The translations under genes were made by a program, and so were the position numbers. A stretch of DNA of 64,000 bases from Mycobacterium simiae (GTDB taxonomy: Bacteria; Actinomycetota; Actinomycetes; Mycobacteriales; Mycobacteriaceae): the NCBI RefSeq assembly GCF_010727605.1, contig NZ_AP022568.1, forward strand, positions 496,001 through 560,000, written 5' to 3'. Positions 62,001-64,000 of the stretch are shown here, piece after piece; position 1 is the stretch's first letter; each line of letters opens with the position of its first letter. A model generated the notes under the pieces. That model ran no database searches. It saw only the letters and a list, made by a program, of their open reading frames with translations, and was not told the origin of the DNA.

Positions 62001-62016
62001 TCGAACACATGTTTGA
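62001..62016 (+). promoter_or_regulatory. SOS box of lexA
   Basis: TCGAACACATGTTTGA matches the mycobacterial LexA-binding consensus with one difference in the right half. It lies 31 bp before the lexA ATG at 62048 and fits LexA autorepression. Confidence 0.85.
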
Positions 62017-62047
62017 TTATCGACCGGCGGGCGGCTACATTCGTCCC

Positions 62048-62749
62048 ATGAGCGACAGCAACGACCCCGCCGCAGCCGGCCCCGCAGATCGGTTGCAATC
62101 CGTGGATTCATCGCTTACCCAGCGGCAGCGCACCATCCTCAACGTCATCCGGGAATCGGTGACCAGCCGCGGATACCCGCCGAGTATCAGGGAGATCGGC
62201 GACGCCGTCGGCCTGACGTCGACTTCCTCGGTGGCTCATCAGCTGCGCACCCTGGAACGCAAAGGTTATCTGCGCCGCGACCCCAACCGCCCGCGCGCGG
62301 TGGATGTGCGCGGCGCCGACGACGGCGCGCCTGCCGCGCCGGTCACCGAGGTCGCCGGCTCCGACACGTTGCCGGAACCCACGTTCGTGCCCGTGCTCGG
62401 GCGCATCGCGGCCGGTGGACCGATCCTGGCCGAAGAGGCCGTCGAGGACGTCTTCCCACTCCCCCGCGAGCTGGTCGGCGAGGGCACGCTGTTTCTGCTC
62501 AAAGTGGTCGGCGACTCGATGGTCGAGGCCGCGATCTGCGACGGCGACTGGGTGGTGGTGCGACAGCAGAATGTCGCCGACAACGGCGACATCGTCGCCG
62601 CGATGCTCGACGGCGAAGCGACCGTCAAGACGTTCAAGCGGGCCAACGGCCAGGTGTGGTTGATGCCGCACAACCCCGCGTTCGACCCCATTCCCGGCAA
62701 CGAGGCGACCGTGCTCGGCAAGGTCGTCACCGTGATCCGCAAGGTGTAG
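62048..62749 (+). CDS. lexA: LexA, SOS repressor
   Basis: Predicted 233 residues. The N-terminal winged helix has [20 protein letters not shown], then [20 protein letters not shown]. The C-terminal protease domain has the self-cleavage Ala-Gly in [10 protein letters not shown], the catalytic Ser in [11 protein letters not shown] and the catalytic Lys in [11 protein letters not shown]. RecA filaments trigger its cleavage and release SOS genes. Start 62048 follows the SOS box; an in-frame ATG at 62009 lies inside the box and is unlikely. Confidence 0.95.
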   Translation: MSDSNDPAAAGPADRLQSVDSSLTQRQRTILNVIRESVTSRGYPPSIREIGDAVGLTSTSSVAHQLRTLERKGYLRRDPNRPRAVDVRGADDGAPAAPVTEVAGSDTLPEPTFVPVLGRIAAGGPILAEEAVEDVFPLPRELVGEGTLFLLKVVGDSMVEAAICDGDWVVVRQQNVADNGDIVAAMLDGEATVKTFKRANGQVWLMPHNPAFDPIPGNEATVLGKVVTVIRKV

Positions 62750-62788
62750 CGACGAAGCTGCGCTGCCGACCCGACCCTAATCGGCGCG

Positions 62789-64000
62789 CTAGTCGGCTTT
62801 CGTGAAGCCGTTGACCAGCGCGGCCTCCTCGCTAGACAGCCAGATTTCGGCGAGGGTGTCGTGGTAGAGATCGCTGTCCGGCGTGTAGTACAACCCGAAG
62901 CGGGCGCTGGCCTTGATGGGGTAACCGTCGGGCATTTCGTACGGATCGTCGAGCGGCATGTGGATGGTGGGCCGCCCAGCCGGCCCCAGGGCCGGCGCGA
63001 AGTCGGCATCGTCGTCGGCGGCCGCGTGTCGCCCGCTTCTCGACGCCGCCGCGCCGCGCGCGCCCTCGACATCCGGAGGCGTGTGCCGCACCGCGACGTC
63101 CGGATATTCGGGTTCCGCCGCCTCCTCCTCGGCGATCGGATAACCCGGCTCGGGATACGCGGCATCCTCGTCGGCGACGGCCGGATACCCGGCCTCGGCA
63201 ATAGCATCCGGATCGGCGACGTCGAGGTATTCGGTGCCGGTGCCGTGCGGATAGGCGCCCTCCGGGACGACAACTTCCTGGGCCACGTCCGGATAGCCGG
63301 CGTCCGGGGGCTCGTCGTCGTAGCCCGCCTCCCGCAGATCCTGCGCCGACACCTTGGGGATGGAATCGGTGTCGACCGTGTCCGGGTCGCGCTCGTCGGC
63401 CTCCGCCCCCGTCCACTGCCCCTCCGCTTCGGGCGACGAGCGATCGTCGTAACCCACGGCAAGTCCACCATCATCGTCCGGCTCGGCCGTTTCTGGTGAG
63501 TGCGGCCACCGAACCCGCGGCGCGTCGGCGGTCGGGCCACCTGGGTGGTCCTGTCGGTGCACGTCACCGTAGGACAGGTGCTCGGTTGTGGCGTCGGTGT
63601 ATTCGGGCGGGTAATCCGATTCCCAACGCGGTTCGCCGGCGTCGTCGTAACCGCCCACATCGGCATCGCGGTCGAAACCGTAGGGGGCGGCGGCCTTACG
63701 TTCGGCGCGGTTGCGTCGCCACCGCAATGCCATGAACACCGCCAGCAGCACCAAGACCAGCAGCGGGACCAGCGCCAGCAGATACCACCAGTTGAAGGTG
63801 TACCAATTCTTGGCGTGCGGCGCCGCCACCGAACTGCTCGGCTGGTTCTGGCCGGACACCTGCAGACCGGACAACAACGGAGCCAGATTGGCCGGATCGG
63901 TGGAGAAGGTGTTCTTCGCGCGGTTCCACGAGATCTTGCCGCCGGTGAACTTCTGCGAGATCACGTCGCCGTCGACGGTCTGATCGGCGACCGGCGCGCC
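62789..64000 (-). CDS. LGFP-repeat membrane protein, C-terminal part (Rv2721c-like)
   Basis: 403 codons are visible; the gene continues past the right edge. The first visible residues (DGDVISQKFTGGKISWNR) are the end of an LGFP repeat, a cell-wall-binding module outside the membrane. One helix (YLLALVPLLVLVLLAVFMAL, ~75-95) and a basic stop (RWRRNRAERK) follow. The rest is a long acidic, Tyr/Pro-rich cytoplasmic tail (AEAGYPAVADEDAAYPE type repeats) ending in a folded piece DSDLYHDTLAEIWLSSEEAA. It is convergent with lexA. Confidence 0.85.
   Translation of the reverse strand, partial: GAPVADQTVDGDVISQKFTGGKISWNRAKNTFSTDPANLAPLLSGLQVSGQNQPSSSVAAPHAKNWYTFNWWYLLALVPLLVLVLLAVFMALRWRRNRAERKAAAPYGFDRDADVGGYDDAGEPRWESDYPPEYTDATTEHLSYGDVHRQDHPGGPTADAPRVRWPHSPETAEPDDDGGLAVGYDDRSSPEAEGQWTGAEADERDPDTVDTDSIPKVSAQDLREAGYDDEPPDAGYPDVAQEVVVPEGAYPHGTGTEYLDVADPDAIAEAGYPAVADEDAAYPEPGYPIAEEEAAEPEYPDVAVRHTPPDVEGARGAAASRSGRHAAADDDADFAPALGPAGRPTIHMPLDDPYEMPDGYPIKASARFGLYYTPDSDLYHDTLAEIWLSSEEAALVNGFTKAD

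Noticed and set aside
1..64000. CRISPR arrays, insertion sequences, integrase or phage structural genes
   Set aside because: No regularly spaced repeat-spacer pattern, transposase or integrase motif was seen; the tRNA-linked region holds only cargo-like genes and scars.

Overview
The window is chromosomal DNA of a slow-growing Mycobacterium. The evidence is a high-GC sequence with frequent GTG starts, PPE and DUF732 proteins, MIRU-type repeats and a long run of genes in the same order as M. tuberculosis Rv2668 to Rv2721c. Rv equivalents are assigned from family plus gene order, from memory and without a database search.

Left part (1-19,000) is the accessory side. It opens with the C-terminal part of a PPE-SVP protein whose stop codon abuts a perfect 29-bp copy of the middle of tRNA-Val(CAC). 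The intact tRNA lies 3.7 kb away, next to tRNA-Gly, tRNA-Cys and tRNA-Val(GAC). Between the two copies sit two lipoproteins predicted to be beta-propellers (one with NHL repeats like the PknD sensor), bracketed by arrays of CAAG repeated every 11 bp. To the right of the tRNAs is a patchwork: a small secreted protein, a DUF2510-HIRAN protein, a methyltransferase, at least two decayed genes, four DUF732 secreted proteins, two DUF3349/PhoU cassettes (one DUF3349 cut by an internal deletion), a Cys-rich mini-protein, GtrA/VOC genes and a CmtR-controlled cation exporter. In M. tuberculosis the prophage phiRv2 sits at a tRNA-Val in this part of the chromosome, so this looks like the same hot spot with different cargo.

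Middle part (19,000-46,800) is conserved core: ZapE-like ATPase, RibD-like reductase, TAP-like lipoprotein, arabinan branching enzyme AftC, MsrB, the haem operon hemE-hemY-hemQ with a two-unit MIRU leading into a methyltransferase, EchA15, DUF3000, a RNase D-like protein and Dxs. A CPA1-type antiporter, an APC permease and the TrkA proteins CeoB/CeoC follow, suggesting a potassium-related neighbourhood. Then come Dut, small actinobacterial proteins, Cei, SuhB and PpgK.

Right part (46,800-64,000) is a regulatory core: sigA, a RidA protein, sigB with a visible SigE/SigH-type promoter and a strong terminator, ideR, the transhydrogenase sthA, a secreted trypsin-like lipoprotein, Rv2714-Rv2717c equivalents, nrdR, the divergent SOS pair chiZ-like/lexA with SOS boxes, and the C-terminal part of an LGFP-repeat membrane protein.

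The observations most worth following are the tRNA fragment at the PPE junction, the 11-bp CAAG arrays, two mutually exclusive hairpins in the sigA leader (one covering the ribosome-binding site), the duplicated DUF3349/PhoU cassette, the MIRU mini-ORF that links hemQ to the next gene, and the Cys-rich peptide.
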